Position numbers and translations under genes: made by a program. Positions 13,254 to 19,673 of a stretch of 26,049 nucleotides of DNA are shown here, piece by piece. Source of the stretch: a virus; the IMG/VR virus record IMGVR_UViG_3300027971_000198, positions 1-26,049 of that record. One strand, 5' to 3'. The notes beneath the pieces were generated by a model. That model saw only the letters and a list, made by a program, of their open reading frames with translations. It did not search any database and was not told the origin of the DNA. Within the stretch, counting starts at the first letter, position 1, and every line of letters begins with the position of its first letter.

Positions 13254-14066
13254 TCATGTTGAAGTTGTCCGCTCGGCTGTAGTCGTGGCACGTTGTCTCA
13301 AGACAGTGAGCAAGTTCTGGCACTCGTCCCCCGCTGGGCCGCCGCCCTTTCTCCACTTCGCCGTCACCGTGGGGCTCACGGGGGGGCCATAGCCACTCAC
13401 ATACGCGCCGTGACCGTCTAACTCGGTGTGGCTTCGTTGGATGCGTCTGCCGCTGATAGTTCCTGCAACGCTTTGGCCAAAGCTTCGGGAATCGGTTTTC
13501 CCCGTTTCCGCGCTCGCCTCAAAATCCCCGTTGCGGCCCTCGATGAGAGCAAGAATCTGGACGGGAAGCTCGGACTCAGCACGGACACCAACAATGAACA
13601 CCCGCCTGCGTCGCTGGGGCACACGGAAGAATTGGCTGTCAACAAGCCGGTACCCGACAGAAAACCCGATGTCGGAAAGCGTCCGCAAGACGACGGCCAT
13701 GTCATTTCCGTTGTTGGAACTGAGCAGTCCGGCCACGTTCTCAGCGATAAGTACTCCTCCGGGTCGAACATACTCGTCTGCGATTCGTGCAAAGTCATAA
13801 AACAAACCACTCCTTTCACCGGCCAAGCCCTTCCGCTTACCGGCAACGCTCAAGTCCTGGCAGGGAAAGCCACCAGCGACACAATCCACCAATCCGTCGT
13901 GCGTGAACGTGCGTACATCGTCGTGAACTGGCACACCCGGCCAATGCCTTGCCAACACCTGCCTGCGATACGGGTCGGCCTCACAGAACGCAACGTGCTC
14001 AAAGCCCGCTCGATGCAAACCAAGATCCATGCCGCCAACGCCACTAAACAAACTGATCGTCTTCAC
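13254..14066 (-). CDS. C5-cytosine methyltransferase, N-terminal part (motifs I-VIII)
   Basis: 270 residues from a GTG at 14066 overlapping the previous stop (GTGA). Motif I FSGVGGMD, motif IV GGFPCQDLS with the catalytic Cys, motif VI ENVAGL and motif VIII QRRRRVFIV are all intact, so the SAM-binding catalytic core is present. The last part, from about 13314, reads poorly in this frame (QRATTTAERTTST), while the -1 frame continues as a plausible target-recognition sequence (LAHCLETTCHDYSRADNFN) and stops at 13234, overlapping the start of the C-terminal part. It would methylate phage DNA to evade host restriction. Whether the frame change is real, programmed or an error is open. Confidence 0.85.
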   Translation of the reverse strand: MKTISLFSGVGGMDLGLHRAGFEHVAFCEADPYRRQVLARHWPGVPVHDDVRTFTHDGLVDCVAGGFPCQDLSVAGKRKGLAGERSGLFYDFARIADEYVRPGGVLIAENVAGLLSSNNGNDMAVVLRTLSDIGFSVGYRLVDSQFFRVPQRRRRVFIVGVRAESELPVQILALIEGRNGDFEASAETGKTDSRSFGQSVAGTISGRRIQRSHTELDGHGAYVSGYGPPVSPTVTAKWRKGGGPAGDECQNLLTVLRQRATTTAERTTST

Positions 14067-14251
14067 TTGTCGCGCACCGGGTCGTGCTTCGGCATTGGTG
14101 AAGCCATGAACGCCGGGTGCATCGTTCGGGCTGTCATACGAAGGCCCGTCACAAGTTCACCCTCACGGATTTCCGTGCCAACAGCGCACATCGTTCCCTG
14201 CCTGCGGGCAACATCAATCATGCGATCAAAGTTTTTTAGAAAAGCGTTCAC
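14063..14251 (-). CDS. Hypothetical small protein
   Basis: 62 residues from a GTG sharing GTGA with the previous stop, and ending in the GTGA of the methyltransferase start. The N-terminus is a basic helix (MNAFLKNFDRMIDVARRQG), the middle a beta pattern and the end a His/Met-rich tail. No family recognised. Overlaps at both ends make it a secure gene. Confidence 0.6.
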   Translation of the reverse strand: MNAFLKNFDRMIDVARRQGTMCAVGTEIREGELVTGLRMTARTMHPAFMASPMPKHDPVRDK

Positions 14252-14355
14252 TTCGGCCCCTTTACGAGTTCGGAATTACAGAACAGGCATTGCTTACGCC
14301 GGTTCCAAATTGAGCACCACTCCTTGCACTTCCGACACCACAACCAGTCCCTCAT
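14248..14355 (-). CDS. 35-residue zinc-ribbon microprotein
   Basis: ATG at 14355 overlaps the previous stop as ATGA, and the TGA overlaps the next GTG as GTGA, so this short gene exactly bridges its neighbours. The product contains WCRKC, a further Cys (EWC) and CLFC, a CxxC...CxxC pattern about 13 residues apart, with a basic, Trp-rich face. A zinc ribbon binding DNA or a partner protein is the likely fold. Too short for usual gene callers, but the tiling argues strongly for it. Confidence 0.6.
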   Translation of the reverse strand: MRDWLWCRKCKEWCSIWNRRKQCLFCNSELVKGPK

Positions 14356-14579
14356 GCAACGGCTCCGTTCAGGAAGTCCGCGACGAGACTGAGCGCACCA
14401 TCGAACCGTTTGCCACGCAACTCAAAGAGCGGTGTCTCAAACAGCAAGTCATTCCCTTTCCAGACTTGGAAACAGTCCACTTCACTGACTCGGGGAACCG
14501 ACCCGCGCACGGGCTCAATCGTGATCGCCAACCGACAACCCACACTCCGGGCAAGATCAGCTACTTCGTTGTGCGTCAT
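14352..14579 (-). CDS. Hypothetical protein
   Basis: 75 residues, ATG overlapping the previous stop (ATGA at 14576-14579). A helix (HNEVADLARSVGC) is followed by a beta-rich stretch with a 'DCFQVWKGNDLLFE' core and a C-terminal helix. The alpha-beta-alpha order resembles small phage DNA-metabolism accessory proteins, but no family is recognised. It lies between primase-related and methyltransferase genes. Confidence 0.6.
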   Translation of the reverse strand: MTHNEVADLARSVGCRLAITIEPVRGSVPRVSEVDCFQVWKGNDLLFETPLFELRGKRFDGALSLVADFLNGAVA

Positions 14580-15025
14580 AGCCGACCCGCCACGTTCTCA
14601 GCCGTTGTCAGGTTGTTCAGCAAGAACACTTCACCCTCACGGAGATCAACCTTGAAGTCCTTAACAGCAACGTCCTTCAAGCGGCCACCGAAGAACCTGG
14701 CAAGACGCTCGTTGTAATCCCCGTACCAAGCTGGCCTCAACTCAGGCCACACACTCCACAACGCAGTGACACTCACACCCTTCTTCACCACGAGACTCGG
14801 TTGTGCAGGGAACCGACGCAGCAACTCGACTCCCTTGCCACCCTTGAACCTCGTCCAAAGAACCGCGCTCTCCTGTGGGAAATCATCCCTCCACACGACG
14901 GGACTCCACGGCACCCGCATCGCAAGATCATCAAACCGATCCTCATGCGACGCGGGCAACCGCAGCCCATTCTCAAACATCCACACTCCATCCGACAAGC
15001 CTGCGACACGCCCCCAAATGCTCAT
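14576..15025 (-). CDS. Primase-polymerase-related fragment (tentative)
   Basis: 149 residues, ATG at 15025 directly after the TAG of the primase-like gene (TAGATG) with no obvious ribosome site, so probably coupled. The segment 'PSLVVKKGVSVTALWSVW' followed by a helix ending 'ERLARFFGG' resembles the 'S..V.SGGG.H.YW.L' strand and following helix of archaeo-eukaryotic primase-polymerase domains. The acidic catalytic motif normally found before it is not evident. Directly after a primase zinc-finger protein, a primase role is plausible; it may be incomplete or divergent. Confidence 0.4.
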   Translation of the reverse strand: MSIWGRVAGLSDGVWMFENGLRLPASHEDRFDDLAMRVPWSPVVWRDDFPQESAVLWTRFKGGKGVELLRRFPAQPSLVVKKGVSVTALWSVWPELRPAWYGDYNERLARFFGGRLKDVAVKDFKVDLREGEVFLLNNLTTAENVAGRL

Positions 15026-15889
15026 CTAGAAAGGAACTGGATCGTTAACGTTTGACACGACCGGCGCTGCTGCCGGAGACGAACCAAGACGACTCTCAAG
15101 CTCGACAACGCGATCCTTCAATGTGTTGAGCTCCTGACGAATCTCAGCAATCGGATTAGCTGCCGGCAACGACTTGGCCCTCGGGTCACGAACCCAGAAC
15201 TTCGTCCCGTACTTCTCGTGATCCTCGCGCTTTACCTCAAACTCAGCCATCCCGTTCGGAATGAAAGTCCAAGACAACAGCTCCTCACTGATCGGACTAC
15301 CCATCTCATCATTGGCCTGCACCTTGTACTGCGTCCAAGCCTGACCAGTCTTATTACTGATTCCAGTCTTGTGCTCCGTGCACATAACGACTTCCAACTT
15401 CTTCATGCCATTCCTCTCGCGCAACAAACGCGCATCATCCAAGTCCCTAAGAACCCCACCAACAGACTCAACGGGACAACCGTTAGAACACGTTGCGCCA
15501 CCAGGCCCAGCACTCGCCCACCCACCACACGGACAAACACCAACCCACACTCCATTACTGCTCTGGCGCAACTCACACCCAAACCGCTTCGCCAACCCCA
15601 CGGGGTCAACAAATGTCGGTTCCTTCTTCGGTTTCCTGGGGCGAGGAACCCAAACTTTTTCTTCAACACGCAAATCCTTGAACTGCAAACCCAACGAATC
15701 CAAAACATCACTGCCCTCACACCCAGCGAAACAGTGAAACGACACGCGCCCATCGCCCTTCTCATCAGCCAACAACGTCCCGCCCCTCGACCCATGCGCG
15801 GGGCACTGAGCCCGCCACCTGCCACCCATCTCACGCGGGTTACAGCCAGCAGCATCCAAAGCATCAATTAGGACATTCAGTTTCGACAT
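15026..15889 (-). CDS. Primase-type zinc-finger protein with extended C-terminus
   Basis: 287 residues from ATG 15889; GAG lies 8 bases upstream, a weak site. Residues 29-57 form a CHC2-type zinc finger (CPAH at 29-32, FHCFAGC at 52-57), the DNA-binding finger of DnaG-like primases. A second Cys cluster near 135-155 (CPCGG, CSNGC) could bind another zinc. Residues 175-250 are a beta-rich domain and the C-terminus a coiled coil (IAEIRQELNTLKDRVVELE) with a Pro/Ala tail. The TOPRIM catalytic core of DnaG is absent, so catalysis must come from another protein, perhaps the next gene. A role in replication initiation is likely. Confidence 0.65.
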   Translation of the reverse strand: MSKLNVLIDALDAAGCNPREMGGRWRAQCPAHGSRGGTLLADEKGDGRVSFHCFAGCEGSDVLDSLGLQFKDLRVEEKVWVPRPRKPKKEPTFVDPVGLAKRFGCELRQSSNGVWVGVCPCGGWASAGPGGATCSNGCPVESVGGVLRDLDDARLLRERNGMKKLEVVMCTEHKTGISNKTGQAWTQYKVQANDEMGSPISEELLSWTFIPNGMAEFEVKREDHEKYGTKFWVRDPRAKSLPAANPIAEIRQELNTLKDRVVELESRLGSSPAAAPVVSNVNDPVPF

Positions 15890-16238
15890 AGATGTGGCTC
15901 GGTAAAACGCGATCTTTCTGTTTCGTATCTCGAACAACAAACGACGCTGCCAAGGTGTAAGTAGAAGAACTTGGGCATAACTAGGAAACCCTCCCTAGTA
16001 AGGGAAGGAACGCTGTTCCAATCCACGCGACATGGCCTCCCACTCGGCCCCATTCACCACCTCTTGGCAGCTCCGGTTCCAAAGGTTTCCGATCACTCGG
16101 TTCTGTCACTGACTAGGTGACATCCATGCCTTGCCTATGTCAGAACCAGTCACGGTTCGTTAGCGCGGCTTCACTTGGGTTGCCCGTATGCGTTAACCGC
16201 CTGGGCCAGGACGGGGCTCTAAGGTCGCCACCCCACGT
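15890..16238. promoter_or_regulatory. 349-base gap with nested inverted repeats before the primase-like gene
   Basis: No secure gene. GGTTCTG (16099-16105) pairs with CAGAACC (16141-16147), enclosing GTCAC/GTGAC (16105-16121) and overlapping GAACC/GGTTC (16143-16158). Further palindromes are GGAAC-GCT-GTTCC (16007-16019), CTAGG/CCTAG near 15981-15998 and CCTGG-G-CCAGG near 16201. It is the only long gap in the early operon, so an origin, promoter or structured leader is plausible. Two short open frames here are listed under rejected items. Confidence 0.5.
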
Positions 16239-16607
16239 TTAGTCAGCAGCCCTCCCCGTAGACACTTCAAGACTCCAACGCAGAAGGCTCTGTGCGTCCT
16301 TGCGGTCATTGTTGACACGCCACCCGTTCTGCTTGGCAGCCTCAACAAGACCACTCGAAAGATCACGCTCCAACTTCAACGTGGCAATCGCCTCATTACC
16401 CCGTGCGAGATCACCGATCAACGTTGCTGGTTGACCATCAACACGGAGTCGAGCGATCTCCTTCGCCAACTCAACCCTGTACGCAGCCTCAGCCCGTGCA
16501 AGGCGTTCCATCGCCTCACCGATCTGTGACTGTGCCTCTAGTTGGTACTGCGAAGCCTTATACACGGCGGTTCGTGCCTCATTGAAGTCCCACGGAGCGA
16601 CGGTCAT
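16239..16607 (-). CDS. Hypothetical helical early protein
   Basis: 122 residues from ATG 16607, overlapping the previous stop (ATGA) with GGAGG 7 bases upstream. Apart from a short N-terminus it is one long helical region of Glu/Ala/Arg/Leu heptads, probably a coiled coil, with no cysteines. It sits in the recombination part of the early operon. No family recognised; a recombination accessory role is a guess from place. Confidence 0.6.
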   Translation of the reverse strand: MTVAPWDFNEARTAVYKASQYQLEAQSQIGEAMERLARAEAAYRVELAKEIARLRVDGQPATLIGDLARGNEAIATLKLERDLSSGLVEAAKQNGWRVNNDRKDAQSLLRWSLEVSTGRAAD

Positions 16608-16801
16608 GCGACGGCCTCCATGCAATGCGTCCAATAAGACTTCGGGTACGTCTGAACCTGCTGCCCCTGGTAGTCCACAAGACGCACGGTCACAAGGCGC
16701 TCATCACCAAACGGGCTCAAGTCCTTGACAACGATGCGGCCCTTGTAGCCGGCGTAGCGTTCCTTCTTAAACCTCCACACTGAACCAACCTCAAGCGACA
16801 C
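16604..16801 (-). CDS. Small SH3/KOW-like beta protein
   Basis: GTG at 16801 with GGAGGG 8 bases upstream gives 65 residues; upstream in-frame starts lie inside the previous gene. The pattern 'GSVWRFKKERYAGYKGRIVVKDL' and alternating strands afterwards resembles small SH3-like barrels (KOW or Tudor type) that bind nucleic acid or proteins. Family membership is inferred from the strand pattern alone. Coupled on both sides. Confidence 0.55.
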   Translation of the reverse strand: MSLEVGSVWRFKKERYAGYKGRIVVKDLSPFGDERLVTVRLVDYQGQQVQTYPKSYWTHCMEAVA

Positions 16802-16982
16802 GCTTACGGCCCTCCTCAGTGAGACGAACCAAGACCCGAACATCCACAAGGCCAAGCTCCTCAAGGCCCACCAGTGCCGTTAGAACAGCCTCAGGCGTGA
16901 TGTCCTGCTCCTTCTGCACCTGGTACACGACCTCAGAAGCCTCAGCGCACCCAAGTTTGTTCACAACATCAAGCAGAGTCAT
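16791..16982 (-). CDS. Small winged-helix-like protein
   Basis: 63 residues from ATG 16982, which overlaps the TGA of the tiny upstream gene. The order helix, helix, 'TPEAVLTALVGLEELGLVDVRVLVRLTEEG', then a wing-like hairpin, matches a winged helix such as found in phage transcription factors. A longer in-frame extension to 17099 crosses two genes and was not used. Function inferred from pattern. Confidence 0.5.
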   Translation of the reverse strand: MTLLDVVNKLGCAEASEVVYQVQKEQDITPEAVLTALVGLEELGLVDVRVLVRLTEEGRKRVA

Positions 16983-17050
16983 TCGCCGAACTTCCAAACC
17001 GCAACGGCCACAATTAACCCGTAACCCAGTAGTGCAAGCCAGAGGCTCAT
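16979..17050 (-). CDS. 23-residue membrane microprotein
   Basis: ATG at 17050 overlaps the RecB-like gene's TGA (ATGA at 17047-17050) and its own TGA overlaps the next ATG (16979-16982). The product is MSLWLALLGYGLIVAVAVW followed by KFGE: one transmembrane helix with a short charged end. Precise tiling into the operon and hydrophobicity support it. Function unknown. Confidence 0.55.
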   Translation of the reverse strand: MSLWLALLGYGLIVAVAVWKFGE

Positions 17051-17775
17051 AGATCCACCGCCCGCTGCTCCTTAACCAACAAGTCAAGCCCACGGACACA
17101 CTGAGGAATAAGAGCTACGTGCTCGTCTTTAACGACACTCTCGACGAACACGAACTCACCATCAGGAAGTGCGTGAAGGATCGCAATGCGGTCAGGGCGA
17201 CCAAACCCACAAGCATCCATCGCCAATGCGTAAAGGCCCATCTGATAATGGAACTTCGGGGAAAGCTTGTTAGAAGTCTTAAGGTCAATCAGCCACTTCT
17301 CACCCTTGATCTCCACAAGCAAGTCAACGCGGCCCGCATAATCAAACGTGGGGTGGGCAACAATGAACTCCTGATCAATAAGTTCAGGTTGGTCAGAAAG
17401 CCACCATGAACATATTGCGGTTATGTACGGTTGTGTTTGCTCACTAAAATCACCAAGATCAGGAACAGTCCCTTGCACAAGGGCTTCCAAAGCAGCGTGA
17501 ACAGCCGTACCAAGACCGGCCTTACTGTCACGCGCCTCCTTCCAATGCACACCCTCAGTACCAAGCCTCCAAGCCCACTCACACAACCCATCGGAATTAC
17601 CACCATCCACTTTGCTAACCAAGCTCGACACGCTCTTCAACGGCTTGCTGCCGTCCTCAGTGACGCGACGGTACGTATGGTTGCCATCCCTGTACAGGAC
17701 GTTCTGGCCGTCCGGAAGCTGTACGTACAAGTCCTCTGGGCCCAATGGCTTCATGCCCTTAGGGAGCTCAAGCAT
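17047..17775 (-). CDS. RecB/Cas4-like PD-(D/E)XK exonuclease
   Basis: 242 residues from ATG 17775 with GGGAGG 6 bases upstream. The RecB-family signature is complete: G-x-x-x-H motif (GTAVHAAL, H93), D151 in AGRVDLL, D164-x-K166 in LIDLKTS, and the helix motif YQMGLYALA (Q178, Y182). Such phage nucleases resect double-stranded ends for recombination together with a single-strand annealing protein; the 17956-18483 gene is a fitting partner, with one small gene between. No helicase domain or iron-sulfur Cys cluster is present. Confidence 0.85.
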   Translation of the reverse strand: MLELPKGMKPLGPEDLYVQLPDGQNVLYRDGNHTYRRVTEDGSKPLKSVSSLVSKVDGGNSDGLCEWAWRLGTEGVHWKEARDSKAGLGTAVHAALEALVQGTVPDLGDFSEQTQPYITAICSWWLSDQPELIDQEFIVAHPTFDYAGRVDLLVEIKGEKWLIDLKTSNKLSPKFHYQMGLYALAMDACGFGRPDRIAILHALPDGEFVFVESVVKDEHVALIPQCVRGLDLLVKEQRAVDL

Positions 17776-17956
17776 CAGTCGCCTCCCGCAGGAACGCCAA
17801 CAGTCCACGAACCTCAGTCGAAGTCAACGCGAATTCGACAATGCTCTTCGTCTGCGCAGTCTCGTGCGGAACACGAATCAGGGAGAACACTGCAAGTTCC
17901 CCACTGGCACGAACCTCAAGAGTGTTCCGGCGGTCAATGTAGAAGCTCTCAACCAT
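17768..17956 (-). CDS. Hypothetical small protein between recombination genes
   Basis: 62 residues; ATG at 17956 shares its A with the previous stop (TGATG), and its end overlaps the nuclease start by 8 bases. Beta-rich front (YIDRRNTLEVRASGELAVFSLIR) and a C-terminal helix (STEVRGLLAFLREA). No family recognised. Position between the annealing protein and the nuclease suggests a recombination helper. Confidence 0.65.
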   Translation of the reverse strand: MVESFYIDRRNTLEVRASGELAVFSLIRVPHETAQTKSIVEFALTSTEVRGLLAFLREATDA

Positions 17957-18483
17957 CAGGACACCCGCTCCGTAAGTGTCTGGATCTGCTCATCCGTCAT
18001 GCCAGCCAGCACGGTCTTAAGGCGCTTGTTGCCAACCGCAATGCCCATAGCGCCAAGGCACAGCTTGATCTTGTCCGCTGGAACCTTGTGCTTCGCTACA
18101 AACGCAATAAACTCGGTGGCACCGGCGGAAAGGGAGTCGGGTGTCTTGACCTGCTGTACCTGCGAGACTTCATCAACCGTGGCGATCTTCTTGCCACCAA
18201 AGCCAATCGAAGCAAGGGCTCGTCCCCAGGATGCCGTTTCCGCGTTCATCAATTCCGACCCACGGGTGAACGGAGTTCTGCCGGGGAACTGGCACCAAGC
18301 AGTACCAGTACCGGGAATACCATCCTCAGGATGGCGGTACGCATAAGACTCGACGTACACGAACGTCTGCCCACCAATCTCAACCTGTCCCCAATGGGAA
18401 CGCATAAGCGAACCCTCCGGGTACTTCTTTAGGAAGCGTTGAATCCGATCAGCTACTTCTTCATACCCATCAAGACTTTTCAC
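17956..18483 (-). CDS. Probable single-strand DNA annealing protein
   Basis: 175 residues from a GTG at 18483 with GAGGGG 9 bases upstream. The segment 'GSELMNAETASWGRALASIG' (about 76-95) resembles the conserved 'AETSA.GRAL' core of phage annealing proteins of the ERF/Rad52-like group, preceded by the beta strands usual there. A C-terminal helical domain (130-175) follows a linker. It would anneal complementary strands at resected ends made by the RecB-like nuclease. Family assignment is by motif memory. It is the first gene of the early operon and faces the regulator genes. Confidence 0.6.
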   Translation of the reverse strand: MKSLDGYEEVADRIQRFLKKYPEGSLMRSHWGQVEIGGQTFVYVESYAYRHPEDGIPGTGTAWCQFPGRTPFTRGSELMNAETASWGRALASIGFGGKKIATVDEVSQVQQVKTPDSLSAGATEFIAFVAKHKVPADKIKLCLGAMGIAVGNKRLKTVLAGMTDEQIQTLTERVS

Positions 18484-18498
18484 AGCGGCATTCCCCTC

Positions 18499-18529
18499 TA
18501 TTCGTTTTCGGGTTTATACCACGCGAATA
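18499..18529 (-). promoter_or_regulatory. Early promoter with operator-like inverted repeat
   Basis: TATTCG (18499-18504) and CGAATA (18524-18529) form an inverted repeat. Between them, on the minus strand, lies TATAAA (18513-18518), a good -10 for the gene starting at 18483. A Cro/CI-like protein from the divergent gene could bind here. The -35 is not clear. Confidence 0.5.
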
Positions 18530-18585
18530 CGACAACTCCTTACCGATTCCTGCAACAACATCCATACACCGAGAGGTACACGTAT

Positions 18586-18864
18586 ATGACTGACGATGTG
18601 AAAGCCCACGTAGCCGAACGATTGCGCCTAGCCAGAACCCGCGCAGGACTAAGCAAACGCGCCGCCTGCGAAGCCACAGGCATCAGCGAAAGCGCCCTAT
18701 ACCAATGGGAACACGGCATCCATATGCCCACACTGGACAAGGCCATAAAGCTCTGTCGCGTCTACGACCTCACCATGAGCGACCTCGTAGGAGACAACGA
18801 AGAAGATCACTCACGCATGGCCAGATTGGAGGCACGAATTGATGAAATCGAACGAGGTAAGTGA
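18586..18864 (+). CDS. Cro/CI-family HTH repressor candidate
   Basis: 92 residues from ATG 18586 with GAGAGG 9 bases upstream; the longer frame to 18439 would cross the promoter region and is unlikely. Residues 10-65 are an HTH_3 domain: 'RLARTRAGLSKRAACEATGISESALYQWEHG' with the typical W-E-x-G after the recognition helix. A charged helical tail (MARLEARIDEIERGK) may dimerise. It lacks a LexA/CI-like peptidase domain. Divergent from the early operon, it is the prime candidate for the lysogeny repressor. Confidence 0.8.
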   Translation: MTDDVKAHVAERLRLARTRAGLSKRAACEATGISESALYQWEHGIHMPTLDKAIKLCRVYDLTMSDLVGDNEEDHSRMARLEARIDEIERGK

Positions 18865-19108
18865 ACGAATCAGCCAAGCCCGCCTTGATGCCGGCATGAC
18901 ACAACGCAGCGTCGCCAAAGACCTTGACGTAACCATAGGCACCGTCCAAGCGTGGGAATACGACAGGGCCAACCTGACACTCAACCGTGCCGCACAACTC
19001 TCAGAGCTCTACAAGGTCAGCCTGGACTGGATTGCGTTCGGGGAAGAACGAGCCAGTCAAGACCCACGCATCCGCCAAATCCAAAAGCTCCTCAACGAAC
19101 AGGCATAA
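18842..19108 (+). CDS. Second Cro/CI-family HTH regulator
   Basis: 88 residues from ATG 18842, overlapping the previous gene by 23 bases with GGAGG 9 bases upstream. An HTH_3 domain covers residues 5-62 ('RISQARLDAGMTQRSVAKDLDVTIGTVQAWE'). The C-terminus is short and helical. Two tandem small HTH genes with the same orientation are unusual, since CI and Cro are normally divergent; the pair may act together. The stop TAA lies in the A-run of the minus-strand terminator. Confidence 0.8.
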   Translation: MKSNEVSERISQARLDAGMTQRSVAKDLDVTIGTVQAWEYDRANLTLNRAAQLSELYKVSLDWIAFGEERASQDPRIRQIQKLLNEQA

Positions 19109-19137
19109 AAAAACGCCCCAAGCCGAAGCCCGGGGCG
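19107..19137 (-). terminator. Intrinsic terminator with UUCG loop
   Basis: On the minus strand a 10-bp stem (CGCCCC plus two G-U pairs plus GC) closes a UUCG loop (hairpin 19114-19137) and is followed by seven U. It ends the operon that finishes with RusA at 19287. The reverse orientation lacks a U-run. Confidence 0.9.
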
Positions 19138-19286
19138 CTCTCTTCAACCCGCCCCGGTTGAAGTCTTAAACTGGGGGCCGAGGGACAAACCGACCAGGGA
19201 AAACCCGCGACCCCCAGGTGTCCGAACCCAAGAACGGAACAACGGCAGCGTAACACAACATCGTTACGTACGCAACCCAACAGCAA
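19138..19286. other. Gap after RusA with hairpins and an inverted repeat
   Basis: CTTCAACC (19142-19149) pairs with GGTTGAAG (19156-19163), an 8-bp perfect stem that could slow plus-strand transcription. CGTAACACAAC...GTTACG at 19250-19269 nearly repeats the 11160 inverted repeat. A CTGGGGG/CCCCCAG pair spans about 19173-19219. No gene seen. Confidence 0.6.
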
Positions 19287-19673
19287 TCAGCCCTGCAAAC
19301 TCCTCACCAACACCACAGTCCCCTCAGTGCCGTACTCCTTCTGCGCCACAAGCCTTGTAATGTGCCTGTCGTCCACCAACAAGCCACCCGCGACCAAACC
19401 ATCAAGTAGACACCTGGCAAGCTTGTCAACGTCATTACGCGACGGATACTTGTACTTCGGTTTCTGAGGACTCAAGAACCGAAACCTGATCTCCACCTCA
19501 TACGGGGGCTCAAGCTGATCCATCCCGGAGACAACCGCAGCCACACTGTTCTGATAATCCTTCTCCCGAGCATTAGCCGGTCGAGTGAACACAGTCCCGT
19601 TCTTACGTACGCCGGCAACCCTTGAACCCTTAGGGGCCGGTTCACCAGGAATGATCAAGTGAACGACTTTCAT
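19287..19673 (-). CDS. rusA: RusA-family Holliday junction resolvase
   Basis: 128 residues, ATG sharing ATGA with the methylase stop. RusA hallmarks are seen: N-terminal 'IPGEPAPKGSRV' beta strand and loop, then 'SRNDVDKLARCLLDGL' and 'LLVDDRHITRL' carrying the catalytic Asp residues (D in NDVDK and DD), and 'AQKEYG'. RusA dimers cut four-way junctions, resolving recombination intermediates and branched DNA before packaging. It is the last gene before the terminator, so it is transcribed with the late genes. Confidence 0.92.
   Translation of the reverse strand: MKVVHLIIPGEPAPKGSRVAGVRKNGTVFTRPANAREKDYQNSVAAVVSGMDQLEPPYEVEIRFRFLSPQKPKYKYPSRNDVDKLARCLLDGLVAGGLLVDDRHITRLVAQKEYGTEGTVVLVRSLQG

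Noticed and set aside
13428-14717. 429-codon plus-strand open frame
   Set aside because: It is antisense to the methyltransferase and three coupled genes whose motifs and overlaps are convincing; no domain or ribosome site supports it.
15877-16053. 58-codon minus-strand frame from ATG 16053, overlapping the primase-like start
   Set aside because: A GGTGG lies upstream and the frame ends in an overlap, but the composition is unconvincing and it crosses several palindromes. Not enough to call a gene.
15995-16096. 33-codon minus-strand frame from GTG 16096 with a protein-like sequence (SCQEVVNGAEWEAMSRG)
   Set aside because: It reads rather like a protein, but it has no ribosome site and no neighbour overlap. 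Listed here in case relatives conserve it.
17431-18432. 333-codon plus-strand open frame
   Set aside because: Antisense to the RecB-like nuclease and annealing protein genes, with unnatural composition and no ribosome site.
18439-18585. N-terminal extension of the first HTH regulator
   Set aside because: It would cross the divergent promoter and the start of the 18483 gene, and its sequence is unlike the HTH family; ATG 18586 has GAGAGG upstream.
19138-19163. Plus-strand terminator for the two HTH genes
   Set aside because: A perfect 8-bp stem is present but no T-run follows, so it is only noted as a hairpin.
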